A DNA stretch of 64,000 nt from the NCBI RefSeq assembly GCF_047948215.1, contig NC_134461.1, positions 88,718,245-88,782,244 of the forward strand, in the 5' to 3' direction. This stretch comes from Lycorma delicatula (lineage: Eukaryota; Arthropoda; Insecta; Hemiptera; Fulgoridae). A model generated the notes under the pieces. The model had not been told where the DNA came from. It worked only from the letters and a program-made list of their open reading frames with translations, and made no database searches. A program made the translations under genes and the position numbers. Below are positions 1-12,581 of the stretch, piece after piece (position 1 is the first letter of the stretch; every line of letters begins with the position of its first letter).

Positions 1-1067
1 TCGAGGATTAAGTTGAAAATAATTACTAATCATCATCTGATATTATGCCTAATAGCAGGACTCTGCTGTCTCCATCTATTTCTGTCATAAGCCTTCTTTT
101 TTGTCCTTTTGTAGTTTCCAATCTTCACCTCATCTATTAACTATTCTTCTTCTTCTTCCTTTCTTTTTTTCTTCTACTGATACTTAATGCGCAGTTGTTA
201 AGATTTCACTTCTTGTAACCGCATGTCCTAACAGATTTCCTTTTCTTTTGTGTACTTCCTGCATAAGTTATCTTTCTTTTTTAATACTGTTCATTACTTC
301 TTCATTTCTGACTTTATCCATCTTTCTTACTTTCTCTATAATCATATCTCAAAAGCCTTAATCCAGTTCCTCTCCCTTTTTCTCATCATCTATGCTTCAT
401 TTCCATATTTTTAAGGGACTCCATAAGTAGCATTTGGCTAATCTCTTCCTTTTCTCTGAGACTTTTACTACTTAGCAATTTCTTCTTCCAACTAAAAACT
501 TCTATTACATCACTAGCCTTCCTTTTATTTCCATTGTGCTCTTCCAATCTTCAACAATATTTCAGGGCATGGTCTATTAAACTTATTGTTCTGTGGTTTG
601 TATATTTTCTAGTGCTATTGTTTTTTGGAAATGGTATAATTACTTTTTTCACAAAGTCTTCAGCTCATTCTCCTTTACTGTATATTCTGCTGCACAGTTC
701 ATCTGTTTCTTCCACTCTTTCTCCTTTAAGAATTTATAAAATTCTATGGGAAGTTCAACTACTCATGTTGATTTTTATTTGTTATTTATTTAATTGCTTA
801 CTGTACTTCACATTTTATTATCAATGGTCAAAGGTCTATTGATATTAAAATATGATAAAGATAAAAATCATAAGAAGATAAAGATCCTCTCCAGCCTCTC
901 CTTCCTTTCATTACTTTTCTACGTTTAGTTTTTCAGGTTTCTCTCTTGTCATATACTGATCCTCCACATATTCCTTCTATCTTTCTCTTACTTCTTTCTC
1001 CTCATCTCATGTAATATTTTACCATTACTATCATACTATTTCCATTTATTATCTTCACCTTCTTATA

Positions 1068-1115
<48 letters not shown>

Positions 1116-1510
1116 CATATTGCCCTTTGTTTAACCCTCTTTCCCTAGCTTTTTGTGTTTTCTTTTTTAACTTGTTTAATTTGTGATACATCATTCTTTC
1201 ATTTTCTCCTGTCTTAATCTTATTCCACCATCTTTTTTCCATTTTCTTTACCATTTCTAGCCATGATTTATTGGCCCTATTTCCTTCATAATAGCCTCCT
1301 TCTTCTTCTACTATTTTTTTATATCATTTCTCTTTCTCATCCAAGTCTGTTTATGGTTACCATTTTCCTTATTGATTTTTTAAACAGCTTAGCTAGTTTC
1401 TCTCAGATTTCATCCAATTTCTTCAACTTTTCTAAGTTCCATTTCTCAACTACCTTTGTTTTCTCTGCTTTCTTTAAAGCCATTCCCTTTTCCATTATTA
1501 GTAGCACATG
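1..1510 (-). pseudogene. Heavily decayed non-LTR retrotransposon (RTE-like LINE)
   Basis: Read on the minus strand, this T-rich stretch keeps short blocks of a LINE polyprotein in the right order. Near 1254-1113 is an Arg/Lys-rich linker of the kind found between endonuclease and reverse transcriptase. Near 650-570 are reverse transcriptase blocks readable as KKVIIPFPKK and NHRTISLIDHA. Near 319-283 is the C-terminal block DKVRNEEVMNSI. Near 255-215 is a stretch like KRKGNLLGHAVTR, and at about 110-60 a last block with RNRWRQQ. Many stops and frameshifts separate them, and the catalytic FADD region is missing. A (TA)n tract interrupts it at about 1070-1110. The motif order is seen; the RTE-like label is inference. 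Confidence 0.55.
1070..1110. repeat. (TA)n microsatellite
   Basis: About 20 TA dinucleotides lie inside the decayed LINE. Confidence 0.95.
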
Positions 1511-1581
1511 ATCGCTATTATATCTGCATCTGGTAATCCACTGGTTTTCTTAACAGCGTTCTGTGCTGTTCATCTACTAAA

Positions 1582-1612
1582 TTATATATATATATATATA
1601 TATTTAAAATGG

Positions 1613-1643
<31 letters not shown>
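1582..1643. repeat. Interrupted (TA)n microsatellite
   Basis: Two TA runs (about 1582-1603 and 1618-1643) are separated by a short non-repeat segment. They lie just left of the mariner-like element that follows. Confidence 0.9.
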
Positions 1644-1675
1644 TCATACCATATTTATGATATATATGGTATATA

Positions 1676-2636
1676 TGGGTGGCCCATAAGTAGTAGACTA
1701 CAGTTTGAATCACCATAACATCTAGTGCAAGTGCATTTTCTGACAGATTTAACATTTAACTTATAGCAGAGTGTCGTATTTCAGTATGTTAAAAAGGTTT
1801 TTTTTTACTGATTGCTGCCTTCAGTTTACTGAAGAATGACTCACTAATTTGGAAGATGACCCACAATTGGAACAGAGTGTGGTGTGGACTGATAAGCCAA
1901 ATTTTACCTGTCCAGTAGTGCAAACAGACATAATCGTGTTTACTGTTGTATGTTGAATCCAAATGTGATAGTCGTGTACAATGATAGAGGTCCTGGCATC
2001 ATCATCTGGGGAGGTATTACCTACCATGGAGTCATTAGCCCTTTCTTTTTTGAAGTTGGTGTCAATGTTGAGCATTATACGCAGCTCATTAGGAACACTG
2101 TTTACCCTTTACTCTGACAGAGAGGCCTTTTTGATTAGTTGTGGCGGCAGCAGGATGGAGCTCCCCTCATTATGCTACAACAGAACAAAATTGGTTGGAC
2201 TGGTCCAACCGGTCTGGGCATTACCTGGACATTGGATCGGACATCGCAGGCCAATTGAATGGCCGGCCTGCTTTCTTGACCTAATCCCACCAGACTTTCC
2301 TGTGGTTTCTTGTGGGACTACTTAAAGGACAGAATTTATTCCTGCAACATCAGCACCTTACAGGACCTGAAGGATGTGATTACTGAGGAATTAACTGGTG
2401 ATGAACTTATAATGCTTTGATGAGCTGCTCATGAACTGCGTGCAAAATCATGTGAAAATGTATCTTTGCTATTACAGGCCAGTATGATGCTAATGGCATG
2501 CAAATTGATCACCCAATGGAAAAACGATATAAAAAGTATTTGTGTTACAAAATAAGCCATCTGTTTTATTTTCATATCTACACTGCTAGAAGCTATGACA
2601 AGTTAAAGTATGATCTACTACTTATGAGCCACTCTG
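1676..2636 (+). mobile_element. Degenerate Tc1/mariner-type transposon with TIRs
   Basis: The ends are inverted repeats sharing the core CATAAGTAGTAGA (left arm about 1676-1703, right arm about 2609-2636), each flanked by TA, the target of this superfamily. The + strand interior is a transposase remnant in several frames. It includes WTDKPNF near 1884 (region of the first catalytic Asp), a WGGITYHGVISPFF block near 2008-2050, QQDGAP-like sequence near 2146 (second Asp), IEWPACFLDLIPPDF near 2255-2300 (third acidic site) and YLKDRIYSCNISTLQDL near 2320-2370. The N-terminal DNA-binding part is not recognisable. At 961 bp it is short for a full element and cannot encode an active enzyme. Confidence 0.75.
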
Positions 2637-2640
2637 TATA

Positions 2641-3039
2641 TATAATACTTGATAATATCAATGTAATTACTTGATTGTATAAAGTAAAAAATTATTTAAT
2701 GTAATTAATTATGGTAATGTAATATAGTGAAATAAATTTTTATATTATTTTAAAATAAAACTTTACCCGACCTACTCTACGTGGGTATATAATAATTACA
2801 ATTAAGTTATTATTGTAATTGTATGCAAATGTGCTCGAAATTGTAGATACAAGTTAACTCAGGAACTTAATTATTATATTTGTGTTTTTTTAATTATTTT
2901 ATCTTAGTGATCTTGTTAAAAAAATAATTTCATAAATAATTAAAAATTAAAGACAAGACTTTTATTTTCATAGAAGTATGGTGAATTAATAAGAAGATTT
3001 AGGTCAATTTGCTCGGAAGTATCTCGGAACTATCTTGGA

Positions 3040-3108
<69 letters not shown>

Positions 3109-4523
3109 CGAGTACACTTTTAAGACGTCTAATGAGATATCGAAAAGAATTCCAGGTCATTTTCTGCAAGTGAAAAATAAAGAAAAAAGTACATTCAAAC
3201 ATGAATCCAAAAACGCTTCGTTTTCGAATTATTGCTTGCGAAATTGTTTGCTCTGATTTCTGTTCCAAGTGTAAAATAAAGACATACTTAAATTCTTGGA
3301 AATTAGATTAAGGGATATGGTTTCAAACGTCTTTTGATCTGAAAAATTGAAAAAAAAAAACAAATTTCCAACAAACTTGAAAGTTTTTGAAACCATCTTG
3401 ATAGATTAAAACAGTCATCAAACGGAACGCAAGGGTTGCGGGAGTTGAATTATTTCTCCCTAAGATCGCAGAACCTGGACAAAGTCCGTAGCTGCTGTGT
3501 CTTTCTTTTATTCGTTATTTAGTGGCGGTTATGCATTTTTATGTTTTATTTATGGACGGATTTGAAGATTTTCGATCTTATCCTATGGACCTGTGTGAAA
3601 ATTAATTACCGGGGCTGATCGTTGAAGACTACGCTTTTTGAACCTCGTACTCCCGGTGTGATTCCCCTTCAGAACGTCTGCTTAGGTAGCCATCAATGAA
3701 ATTTTTAATCGAGCAGAATGCTTTGAAAACAGTGAAATTTTAGATATGGCGAAAAAGAAATATCGACGACTAGGTTTCTAATAATTCATAACTTTTATTG
3801 AAGTTTAAATGTGTGAGTGTGAAGTTTAAATGTAGATTATGAAAAAAATTAAATACTAATATTATGATTCTTATTTGCTTTTAAATGATGTATTAAATCT
3901 AAGCATATGTTTTGTATTTCTCAAGAAGTTTAAAAAACCGTTTCATTATAAAATTATTTTCATTTTTATTATTATTATTTTATTATCATCATTAGTCCCC
4001 GTAGCCTTCTCTGAAAAAAATGTCCAAGGTACGTGCCTGTGTATATACATAAAAAGGAAGAGGTGTTTTTTCTGGGTAAATAAAAACTACCCGATCAATC
4101 CCAACCAAACTTTTACTCTTGTTCCCTGCCATAACTGAGAAAGTTTTTAGATGTATTTCATCTCGAAGAATTACGAAAAAAAATATGTATATGGTGTAGT
4201 GAAGATTTCTCAGTTGAAGCACAAACTTTAATGAGTTGATTTAATGACCTGTGAACAGGATTTGAACTGAATAATTCAAATCAATCGATTGAATAATATT
4301 ACATAATAATACAACTTAAGTTACATTAAATAAATAATATATCTATTCTATTATATAAGGAGGAAGAGGGTTTTATTTTGTTCGATATAAACAGAAAACT
4401 ACCCGATCAATCGCAACCAAAATATAAAATAAAAAGGTTGACCGCTATGGGAAAAGTAAGTAACCGTATAGTGCGGGCGAAGATGTGGCGAGGAGCTAGT
4501 ATGTATATATAAATATATATATA
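2641..4523. other. A/T-rich intergenic or intronic DNA, no gene seen
   Basis: Apart from the (TA)n tract at 3042-3104 nothing is recognisable. Open frames at 3035-3256 and 2999-3268 run through the TA repeat and are artefacts. The stretch 3400-3720 is less A/T-rich but matches no family I know. Confidence 0.6.
3042..3104. repeat. (TA)n microsatellite
   Basis: An uninterrupted run of about 31 TA units, likely length-polymorphic. Confidence 0.97.
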
Positions 4524-5478
4524 CAGATTAAGCAACATAAAACCGAACCTATAATGAAACCGCTACCCATCACTATTTATGAAAGACTCTCGCACAACTA
4601 GCGCGACTAGTGTATGTATATGTTACTACAGATTGTTGCTGCCGTTTGTCAAGTGATTACGTGTCAGTGCAGTATACGTTTTGTTGCAATGCACTATTGT
4701 GAGTGCAATTGTGTTTGTGTAAAATGCTTTATTCAATCCAGGAGAGGATAGCTATAGTTGAGGCCTATATTAGTTCTGGATCGTTTGAAGAATCATGTCA
4801 AGTATTCGTAGAAAATTTCCGAATGCCTGTATTCCAGCAAAGAGAAGCATACATGATTTAGTTAAAAAATGACGTACAACGCATTCGGTTTCAAATTCAA
4901 AACGAAATAGATAACCTTCTGTTAGGACTCACAGGTCATTGCCGATATTGAAAGGAGAATTATTGCTAGTCCAAAAAAATCACTACGCAAGTTATCCTAA
5001 CAATCTGGTGTTAAGTACACATCTTATCGTAAAATTCTTCATGAATTAAAATTGAAACCATACCGCGTTACAACTGTGCAACAACTGAAGGTGAGATAAG
5101 CCAAAATGACGTTATTGCAACTGGCTTCTCGAATACATTTTTGGTGGACAGATAGAGTGGTCTACTTTCGATTATTTCCTTTGTGGCTACTTAAAGGAGA
5201 GATTTTATGTATCTAGTCCTCACAAGATTGATGAACTGAAGGTGAACATTCAACGAGAAATCAACGCAATTAAAGTCGAGCACAAAAGTGCACAGATGTC
5301 CAGGATGGTCATTTTCAACATCTTTTATAATAATAAGATAAATAAATGAAACATTTAAATTACGTTTTATGTTTTTCTTATTTAATTTATCCGTATCATT
5401 CATAAAATCTCATCCCGACATAACCTACCGATTCTGCAGCGGTTATGTTATGGGTTCGGTTTTATGTTGCTCAATCTG
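4524..5478 (+). mobile_element. Internally deleted mariner-type transposon, TIRs and TA duplication intact
   Basis: The terminal inverted repeats are about 40 bp. The left end reads CAGATTAAGCAACATAAAAC and the right end, reversed, CAGATTGAGCAACATAAAAC. TA flanks both ends (4522-4523, 5479-5480), the expected target duplication. A 45-codon frame from ATG 4724 to the stop at 4859 begins MLYSIQERIAIVEAYI and resembles the N-terminal helix-turn-helix (DUF4817 type) of some mariner transposases. A second frame, 5167-5349, is the transposase C-terminus (FDYFLCGYLKERFYVSSPH, then DELKVNIQREINAI). The whole central DDE core is gone, leaving 955 bp. It is therefore non-autonomous but would still carry both ends a transposase recognises. 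Confidence 0.85.
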
Positions 5479-5482
5479 TATA

Positions 5483-5605
5483 AGGAAATTGCATTTTAAG
5501 TAAATGGTATTTTCTTACTTTTCATAAATCAAAACGTAAGGAAATTCAATTTCAACCTTCATTCCAGCGACTTATATTACCGAAAAGTCGCTAAAAAAAA
5601 AAATA
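5483..5605. repeat. Dispersed repeat, related to 18925-19060
   Basis: The shared text includes ATTTTC-TACT and TCAAAACGTAA followed by a TTCATTTTC-like block. The two copies align at moderate identity over roughly 120 bases. The family is not recognised and no coding capacity is seen. Confidence 0.45.
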
Positions 5606-5700
5606 AATAAATGAAAGAATAAGTAAAAACATAGAATTGAAAACAAGACTACTTTATTCAGAAGTTACTATAATAACAATCACAACTGATCGATGAGTAT

Positions 5701-5731
5701 AGTGTGTGTGTGTGTGTGCGCGCGCGCGCGC
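5701..5731. repeat. (TG)n(CG)n compound microsatellite
   Basis: About 9 TG units run directly into about 6 CG units. An open frame starting at 5706 merely reads through it. Confidence 0.9.
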
Positions 5732-6442
5732 ACATGCGGGTAAACAGATAACTAGTACGAGTACTGGTACTCGTATATCTAAATCTCTATTGGCGCATGC
5801 AGTTCATGGATTTAAACGCTTGTATAAATTTAACAAAATAAAACTTCGATATCTATCTATTATTAAATATCATTTGAGACTTATTAATAACAGTTGGGTT
5901 GTATACTTTACCAGTTTGGGAATAAAATGCAACCACAACTGTGACTAATCCGCTTGATAATATTAAAATACATCATACTATAATAATTAATGATGAAAAT
6001 ATCTGGGCCGATTTAGTAGAAATTTATTATATGGATAGGTATAAATTTTATGTAATCGCTCCGCTGAGACCAATAACTTATAACTAAAGTGTAATCATTG
6101 TCGAGTATTTTTTAGTTTAACGAATCAATTTCTATATCCGCAATTTATTTGTGGTTAAATATAATGAACTGATAAATGACTAAATAAAACAATTCAAAAT
6201 ATACTCTGTAACGTTGTTAAAAATTGTTAAAGAAACGATGTTCTAGTAAAAAAAAAACACCATAGGATATAAATGTTAAATAATTGTGCATTAAAAATTC
6301 TTTTTTTGTATTTAAGAGATTGATAACTCAGAATATTTTTTTGGAACTGAATATTATTACGTGTAGAAAAAATAAAGGTGTGGGGACAGATTAGTTCTAC
6401 TCAAACAAGAACTATTTCAGATATACATATATTTTATATTTT

Positions 6443-6450
<8 letters not shown>

Positions 6451-6473
<23 letters not shown>
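6451..6473. repeat. (TA)n microsatellite
   Basis: About 11 TA units. Confidence 0.9.
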
Positions 6474-6538
6474 CTTACCGTGAAAGATCGAAATTAGAGA
6501 TTGTCAGCATTCACCGGTGAATGTCGATACTTACCAAA

Positions 6539-7178
6539 TACATCGGTGAAAAACCGAAATATTTGCTTATATTATTTTACATTCGACCTTCGCCTGTATA
6601 TATCGATATACACAGATAAGCTCTGGTAGGGGTCAAAACGATAACTAGAAATTAAAATAAAATTACCCAGTACCAGTATCTAAGGTAAATAGATTACGAG
6701 AAACCATCGTAATAAAAAAGTTTAAATTTAAGCCAAACATAACCTTCCTTCACTTCGCTCACTAACCTAGTCTAATTAAATTATAGTTATATTTTATATT
6801 TAAATTTATACAATTTAAGCCAAACATAACCTACCCTCGCTAATCTCGTCTAATTAACGTTAAATATACAAATTATATATGTTATATAACCAACAGCCAA
6901 CATTGGAGGCGATTTATCAAATTCACCGCATTTATAAAAAAAAATTTAATGAAATTTTCAACGTTTTATAAATTGAAAGGGCCAATGAGGATATACAAAA
7001 TATGTTAACTGCATGGATGAACGATAATCAATACACATAAATGGTCAGATGGTTTGCCCTTTGTTCAATTTTTTTATAAAAATATTTTTATTCAGCTTTC
7101 ACCAAGAGTGCATGCTTAATGTTAACATATACCGGAGAAGGTCCAAATAAGCAAATATTTCGATCTTTCACCGAAGTA
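6539..7178. mobile_element. MITE-like element with about 32-bp inverted ends
   Basis: The left arm 6539-6570 and right arm 7147-7178 are inverted copies with about four mismatches, ending in AAATATTTGCTTAT. No transposase reading frame lies between them. The interior carries two direct copies of a segment starting TTTAAGCCAAACATAACCT (6727-6779 and 6814-6856). Just outside the left arm, at 6509-6524, is a perfect 16-bp palindrome CATTCACCGGTGAATG. A non-autonomous DNA transposon is the simplest reading; the family is unknown. Confidence 0.5.
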
Positions 7179-7283
7179 TTTTGTGCGGCACCATTAAAAT
7201 ATTTAAAATTTAAGAACTACAAAAATCTTTAAATTGGAAAGTTTTCTTAAACAATATAAGTATGGCATTTTAAAGTTTATTTC

Positions 7284-7648
7284 CATTTTTCCAATATGGT
7301 GGCAAATTTTATTTAAAAAAAAATTAGTTTCACTATTTTTACAACTTTCAATAAAAAATATCGTTCTTAAGACTTTTTTAAACTTTGGTATTTTTACCTA
7401 AATCCACCTTTTAAGCAATAAACGAAATCTTCAGTTGAACGAGAATACATTAAACAAGATTTTGGTTCAGAGCATTGGCAATAATAATGGTTCAAACGTT
7501 TGAACTCCCCTACATTTGTTATTATTTTTGAAAACATCCTGAACTTTTGAATTTAGGGGAAAAAACCGAACAATAAAAAAAAAAAAAATTTAAATGATTT
7601 TTTTTTCGATAATTGAAGAAGAGAGATAACCACCATATTGGAAAAATG
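7284..7648. repeat. Inverted repeat pair (possible MITE)
   Basis: CATTTTTCCAATATGGTGG at 7284-7302 recurs as its exact reverse complement at 7630-7648, with weaker inverted similarity outside both arms. The spacer is A/T-rich and has no supported coding sequence. Confidence 0.5.
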
Positions 7649-8894
7649 AACGTAAATTGGAAAATTCTAATACGCTACTTTTGATGCTTATAAAAAAATA
7701 AGTGATGTTCTCAATATTTAAAGTTTCCTGTAACCCTCGAAATTTCAGAGATTTTAAAGGTAGCACGCTTAAAAATGACATTCTGTATTTCTTTAAACTA
7801 TAATCAATTACGGAACAAAGAAATAAACGCCTATTTAAAAAAAAAAAATGTTGATGATAAGATAATAAATTATAAAATAAATTTAAATAGAATAATAATC
7901 TCTTATAATAATTATAAATCTAACAGCTATAATTAAAATAGATTAAATTATTAAGAATTATTTGATTCATGCATAATTATATTTAAGTGATCCACATATT
8001 AAAATAAAAATCCGGACTTATCTTGAAAAAAAAATGGTAGTCAATATTACACAAATGTATATACTCAAAAAATCATGAAGTATTTAATAACTTGATGATA
8101 ACTAATTATTAAATATTAATTAATATAATTAATTATGAACAACTCTTAAAAATAATTATTTTCAATACGAACATCGATATACTGTAAAATTTAGCGTTAT
8201 ACATGGAAACTATTGTGAAACAATGGAAAACTGACATGAATGAAATGAATTTTATTCAGGTTGGCCAACAATTCATCAGAGAATACATAATAATCGTATA
8301 TTCTATTATGAAATATTGAAATGTATTTTTACTTAAAAAAAAGTCCCAAGATAAATTTAAAAATCCTAGTCTAACTGGGATTAATTAATTTGGTAACCGG
8401 GACGTATTTGGTTTATTCAGATAACTCTAGAGTAATTAATTATAAAATATACGGACAAAATATGTTCTAAAAAAAAGAGAAAAAGAAAATAATTACAAGA
8501 AATACGATGACAGCAATCTCTAGTTGAAAAAAAAAAAAATTAAAAATGCTTTCGAATATTTCCTGTGACAATGTTTAAACTCGAAAATTTATCAACACAT
8601 CAAATCATTACGATTTTACATTAGTGTAGCGTATGTTATATGATTATAATGTGAATATACTAAAGGAATATAATATAAAGTAATATGTATTTTACTTTCC
8701 CGGCTATAGTGATATATGCTAGTATAGAAACAGTAGGATACTATATAGAACACAACGGGGAAGTATATAGCTAAAAAAACCTAATAAAACTGGTACTTTT
8801 TTTTGTCTTTTGCTTTAGGGAGACATTTACATTTTTTTAACAAAAAAGAATTAAATGTAAATAAACTGTATCTACGAAAAAAATCATCATAGAT
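7649..8894. other. A/T-rich DNA, nothing recognised
   Basis: Both strands were read. Only short A and T runs and chance frames are present, including the one at 7590-7781. Confidence 0.5.
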
Positions 8895-9130
8895 AATTAA
8901 ATCAATTATTGTCAGATGGACATTTGTACTTATGTACTAACGTTTTCGTATGCACATCTGTATGTATATATGGTCTTATAACTCTGAACCCCACTGACCG
9001 ATTTTCTTTAAATCTGACAGACAGGTTCTACCTTTGGGAGAAAAAATGTAAATTTTTGCAAAAATTGGAAAAAGAGCTGGGGATGTTTTGGCTGAAATAA
9101 ATCTTTACTGGGACATTATAGTAAAGACTT
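8895..9130. repeat. Dispersed repeat, related to 38265-38440
   Basis: The two stretches share a segment around GATTTTCTTTAAA preceded by GTATATATGG-like or TATGGCCTTA-like text. Similarity is patchy and no frame is conserved. Family unknown. Confidence 0.4.
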
Positions 9131-9425
9131 CTTCTTAAAAAGTTGGAATTTTTTTAATCAAGATCTCAAATTACCAAAATTTTTATTTTATATTTACCCT
9201 ATCCTCAAAAAATCACTTAATATATTTTTATTTCTTTTTATCTATATATTGCTTCAAAAAAGGAGTTAATAGAAGTTTGCATCTATTTTTTCTACATCGA
9301 TTAAAGCACTATAATATTTTTGGCCCATCCCACTCCAATGGTCTGAGGTGATAAAAAATAATGTTTTAATTAAAAAAAATAACGAGGGATTATTTTCGTT
9401 ATTATTTGCAACCCTACATTCCCAG

Positions 9426-9827
9426 TTTATCGTGGTAGAGGACTGGAACGCGAAACATTCTCTATAGGGCTCTCGGCTTGCAACAACTAGAAGAAGAACG
9501 TTTAGAAGTTGTATTCTCAATATGGTCTCAGTATTACAACCTACATACTGGCCTAAAATCCCAGCTAAAATACTGGACTTGCTAAACTTCGTCACTTCAG
9601 ATATATCGTCTCTATACACCACAATTAAAACTAGTTACGAATCAACATAGAACCACACGTCCGTTCTACTCACCTTAAATACCATGGTGATAAAAATGAG
9701 GAAATCATCAATCCTTCACAACAATAGGACGGACTGGGTCTCATATCGAGACTGGATTGAAGAGGAACTGATTGAACACGTGGCATTGAAGTGTTCTGAT
9801 GACATCGATATGCAAAGTAACATTTGA
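9426..9827 (+). pseudogene. Jockey-like LINE, endonuclease fragment
   Basis: One + frame of 134 codons keeps the end of an apurinic-type endonuclease domain despite two internal stops. It starts FIVVEDWNAKHSL, where the usual G-D-[YW]-N-A-K-H metal-site motif has Glu in place of Gly. It continues with LQPTYWPKIPAKILDLL (about residues 39-55), ISSLYTTIKTSYES, the NHTSVLLTLN block matching the conserved SDHTPV motif, then the linker NRTDWVSYRDWIEEEL. The antisense open frame at 9266-9622 is its shadow. The reverse transcriptase is absent, so this is a piece of an old insertion. The Jockey assignment is from motif style. Confidence 0.7.
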
Positions 9828-11365
9828 CCTCAATCATGCAACATAGAACATGGCGATCGACACCTAAAGAGAAATATAAAAGAGGAGAGAAGGCATGAAA
9901 TATCCACTAGTTCCTTTTTTTAATTTATTGTCAACAATTAGGGATTATTTTATTAAAAATCAATGCATCCCCGAACCTTCCGACTGCTTCCCTTACGTAT
10001 AGCAGCCTCGAAAATGAAAAACAAGTTTTTAAATTTTCAGATTTTTAATACTAAAAAAAAATCTTATTAAACATTGTCATTAAAATAACTTAATACTTCT
10101 CCACTGACGGGAAGCACCAAATTTAAAAAAAAGAATCGAAAAATTATTTTTTGAACTTTGATTTTAATTCATTTGAAATCAATTTTAGTGACTCTAATTT
10201 TTAAAAAAACACTGACGTATGTCCCAAATTTTCAGAAAGTGGAGAATATATTTTTCGAAATTGTGATGCTAATATAGTAATATTAATAATGTTGGTTACT
10301 GCTTTATTTTTTAAGCATCTTGGTTTCAAAAACTAAAATTGAAAGATTTACAAGAATTAAACAAGTAATTTAATATCTAATTAAAAAAAAAAAAATATTT
10401 ATAACATTAAAATTTGTTACGATACAGGTTTTTTTTTTTTTTTTTAATTTTTCGATTTAGAAATAACTGAAGCTGGCTAATTGAACATTTTTAGTTAATA
10501 TTTTGTAACACATTCGTACGTTGTATTTTTTCTTTCTCCCGGCTTTTGAAGTTTACATTTTTAACCTTTTTTCGTTAATTAAAAAAAATTCATAATTTTG
10601 GTTATTTTTATTTCAATAGAAAGGAATTGCTTTATCATAAAGGTACAAATAATGTTTAAAATGATTGAACTAATAAAGCTTTCTGGCTGAAAAATATTTT
10701 TTTACATAATTTTGAAAAAAAATTTAAAAATGAATTGCACAACTTGACCGGGACTTTATTAGTTTTGTTTAACAATTCTTAATGAGTGTTGAATAAGTAA
10801 AGAGAATATGCTAAAACATTAGAATATTTGACATCCTTTTTAGACTTTCAAATGCTGTTGGTTGAACTATGATGCCACACTACGCTACTCAGTTGGAGAT
10901 GTAACGTAAACTAACAAGCAAACTTTAGCAACAGGTTGGACCATGATATCTGTTCTTTCCCATACTAAATTCAAGTAGGCGGAAAACAGTCAAACATTCA
11001 CAGAAAGGAAGAACAGTCAAGGTATAAAAATATAAAATAAAATTTCTGCGGTAAGCATTTATTAGAAATGCCAAAATTTAAAAGTTAAAGTAACTAATTT
11101 AAAAGTAACTAAAAAACATCATTTAAACGATCGGGATATAAAACAGAAATAGTACTATGTAATTAATTGTTGATTATACTGTTTATCAACCTTCTTCCAT
11201 CAATTTTCACTTCACTCCTTATTTGTTATACTGTCTGTCTGTACAGTATTTTTTATACTTGTACTGTTTTTCTGTTAACAAATTCACTCCAATCACGTTC
11301 GATTACAACATTAACTAAAATAAAGTTAAAACTATTATTTGATATTATCAAATAATTGTATGTTG

Positions 11366-11366
<1 letters not shown>
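9828..11366. other. A/T-rich DNA, nothing recognised
   Basis: No conserved frame, SINE head or inverted end was found; poly-A and poly-T runs are common. Confidence 0.5.
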
Positions 11367-11430
<64 letters not shown>

Positions 11431-11432
11431 AA
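11367..11432. repeat. (TA)n microsatellite
   Basis: About 32 TA units. The open frame 11356-11598 reads through it and is not a gene. Confidence 0.97.
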
Positions 11433-11594
11433 TTGTAAACACTCAACAAGAATGCTTTACAAAGAATGTAATGAATTTTTAACACGCCAGAAGCTTACAA
11501 AGAAGCTTTCACGTGGGAATATTTTCATTTTCCTAATGTGTACGTTGCAATCTGTTCAACCAGTGAACAATAAGCAAACCCCTCCAACGGCTCA

Positions 11595-11850
11595 ATGAGA
11601 TAAGGATGATATATATGAAGTTAAATGAGGTGTAGCCCTTTTCAGACTAAGGCCGATTGTTCCTGAGATGTGTGGTTAATTGATTCCCAGCCGCCAAAGT
11701 ACACCGGTATCCACTATCTAGTATTCAAATCCGTATAAAATCAACTAACTTTTATTAGGATTTAAACTTCAGAACCTTCGACTTCGAAAATCAGCTGTTA
11801 AACAACTGATTTTCGATGATTTAACCACTAGACCAGCCCGGTGGGCTGTG
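11595..11850 (-). mobile_element. SINE family B copy (tRNA-derived)
   Basis: It matches the other B copies at 18297-18584, 24533-24985 and 49005-49270. On the minus strand the head reads GGTCTAGTGGTTAAATCATC near 11835-11816 (A-box-like). A B-box-like segment and the conserved body around ATACCGGTGT and CACACATCTCAGGA follow. The 3' part on this strand lies at lower coordinates. Confidence 0.75.
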
Positions 11851-11865
11851 TGAATATGAATATGA

Positions 11866-11972
11866 ATATGAAAATGTGTAGCGTATGAAAAATACCATGC
11901 CTGACCCGGATTCGAACCCGGGACCCTTGGATGAAAGGCCGAGACACTGTCACTTTGCCTTCGTGATCGGCT
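11866..11972 (-). mobile_element. SINE family A copy (tRNA-derived)
   Basis: On the minus strand a tRNA-like head carries a B-box GGGTTCGAATCCGGGTCAGG near 11925-11905, then CATGGTATTTTTCATACGCT. This is the same order as the A copies at 24672, 39656 and 51467. It sits directly beside the SINE B copy. Confidence 0.75.
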
Positions 11973-12490
11973 TTTATGGTAATTTTCTTTTTAATTCATA
12001 TATTTTATTAAGTAAATAAAACAGTACAATAACATTTATTGTATTTGTAAAACATTACAGATGAGCAAATTTAAAATAAATTCTAATACATTATTATATT
12101 CTCAGATTAATCGTACTATGGTTGTGGTGATAGCTGATAAGTACACAGAATAGTATGAAATCATTTTCATTATCATATCAGCAACAAGGTTAGAATTAAT
12201 GAAACACGTGACTAAAACCAAATCTCGGTTGGCTTTATAATCCGCTTCTGCTAGAGATAAAGTGGCATCATACATGGTATATGTGATGACGACACCATCC
12301 GTCCAAAAACTTTACCATTAAACATTAACTTCTTTCTAATAGTAATGTATGACCAATCATGTAAAACATTCTCTCAATACTGATACCAGTTCTAACAACA
12401 AATGTTTACGTTTAGAAAAACGTAACGTTCCATTGACATGAACAAGCGGTTAAGTCATACAAAAAAATGAATAACAAAGCAACTGAATAA

Positions 12491-12509
12491 CACTATATAT
12501 ATATAGTAT

Positions 12510-12579
<70 letters not shown>
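12491..12579. repeat. (TA)n microsatellite
   Basis: A TA-rich tract of nearly 90 bases with one TAGTATTATTA interruption near its left end. Confidence 0.95.

Positions 12580-12581
<2 letters not shown>

Noticed and set aside
1981..2325. 114-codon + frame
   Set aside because: It mixes frames across a decayed mariner transposase; only short parts match the family.
3035..3268. Open frames with long Ile-Tyr repeats (also at 1063, 11356, 28139)
   Set aside because: They are translations of (TA)n microsatellites, not genes.
9266..9622. 118-codon minus-strand open frame
   Set aside because: It is antisense to the Jockey-like endonuclease remnant, which has conserved motifs on the + strand.
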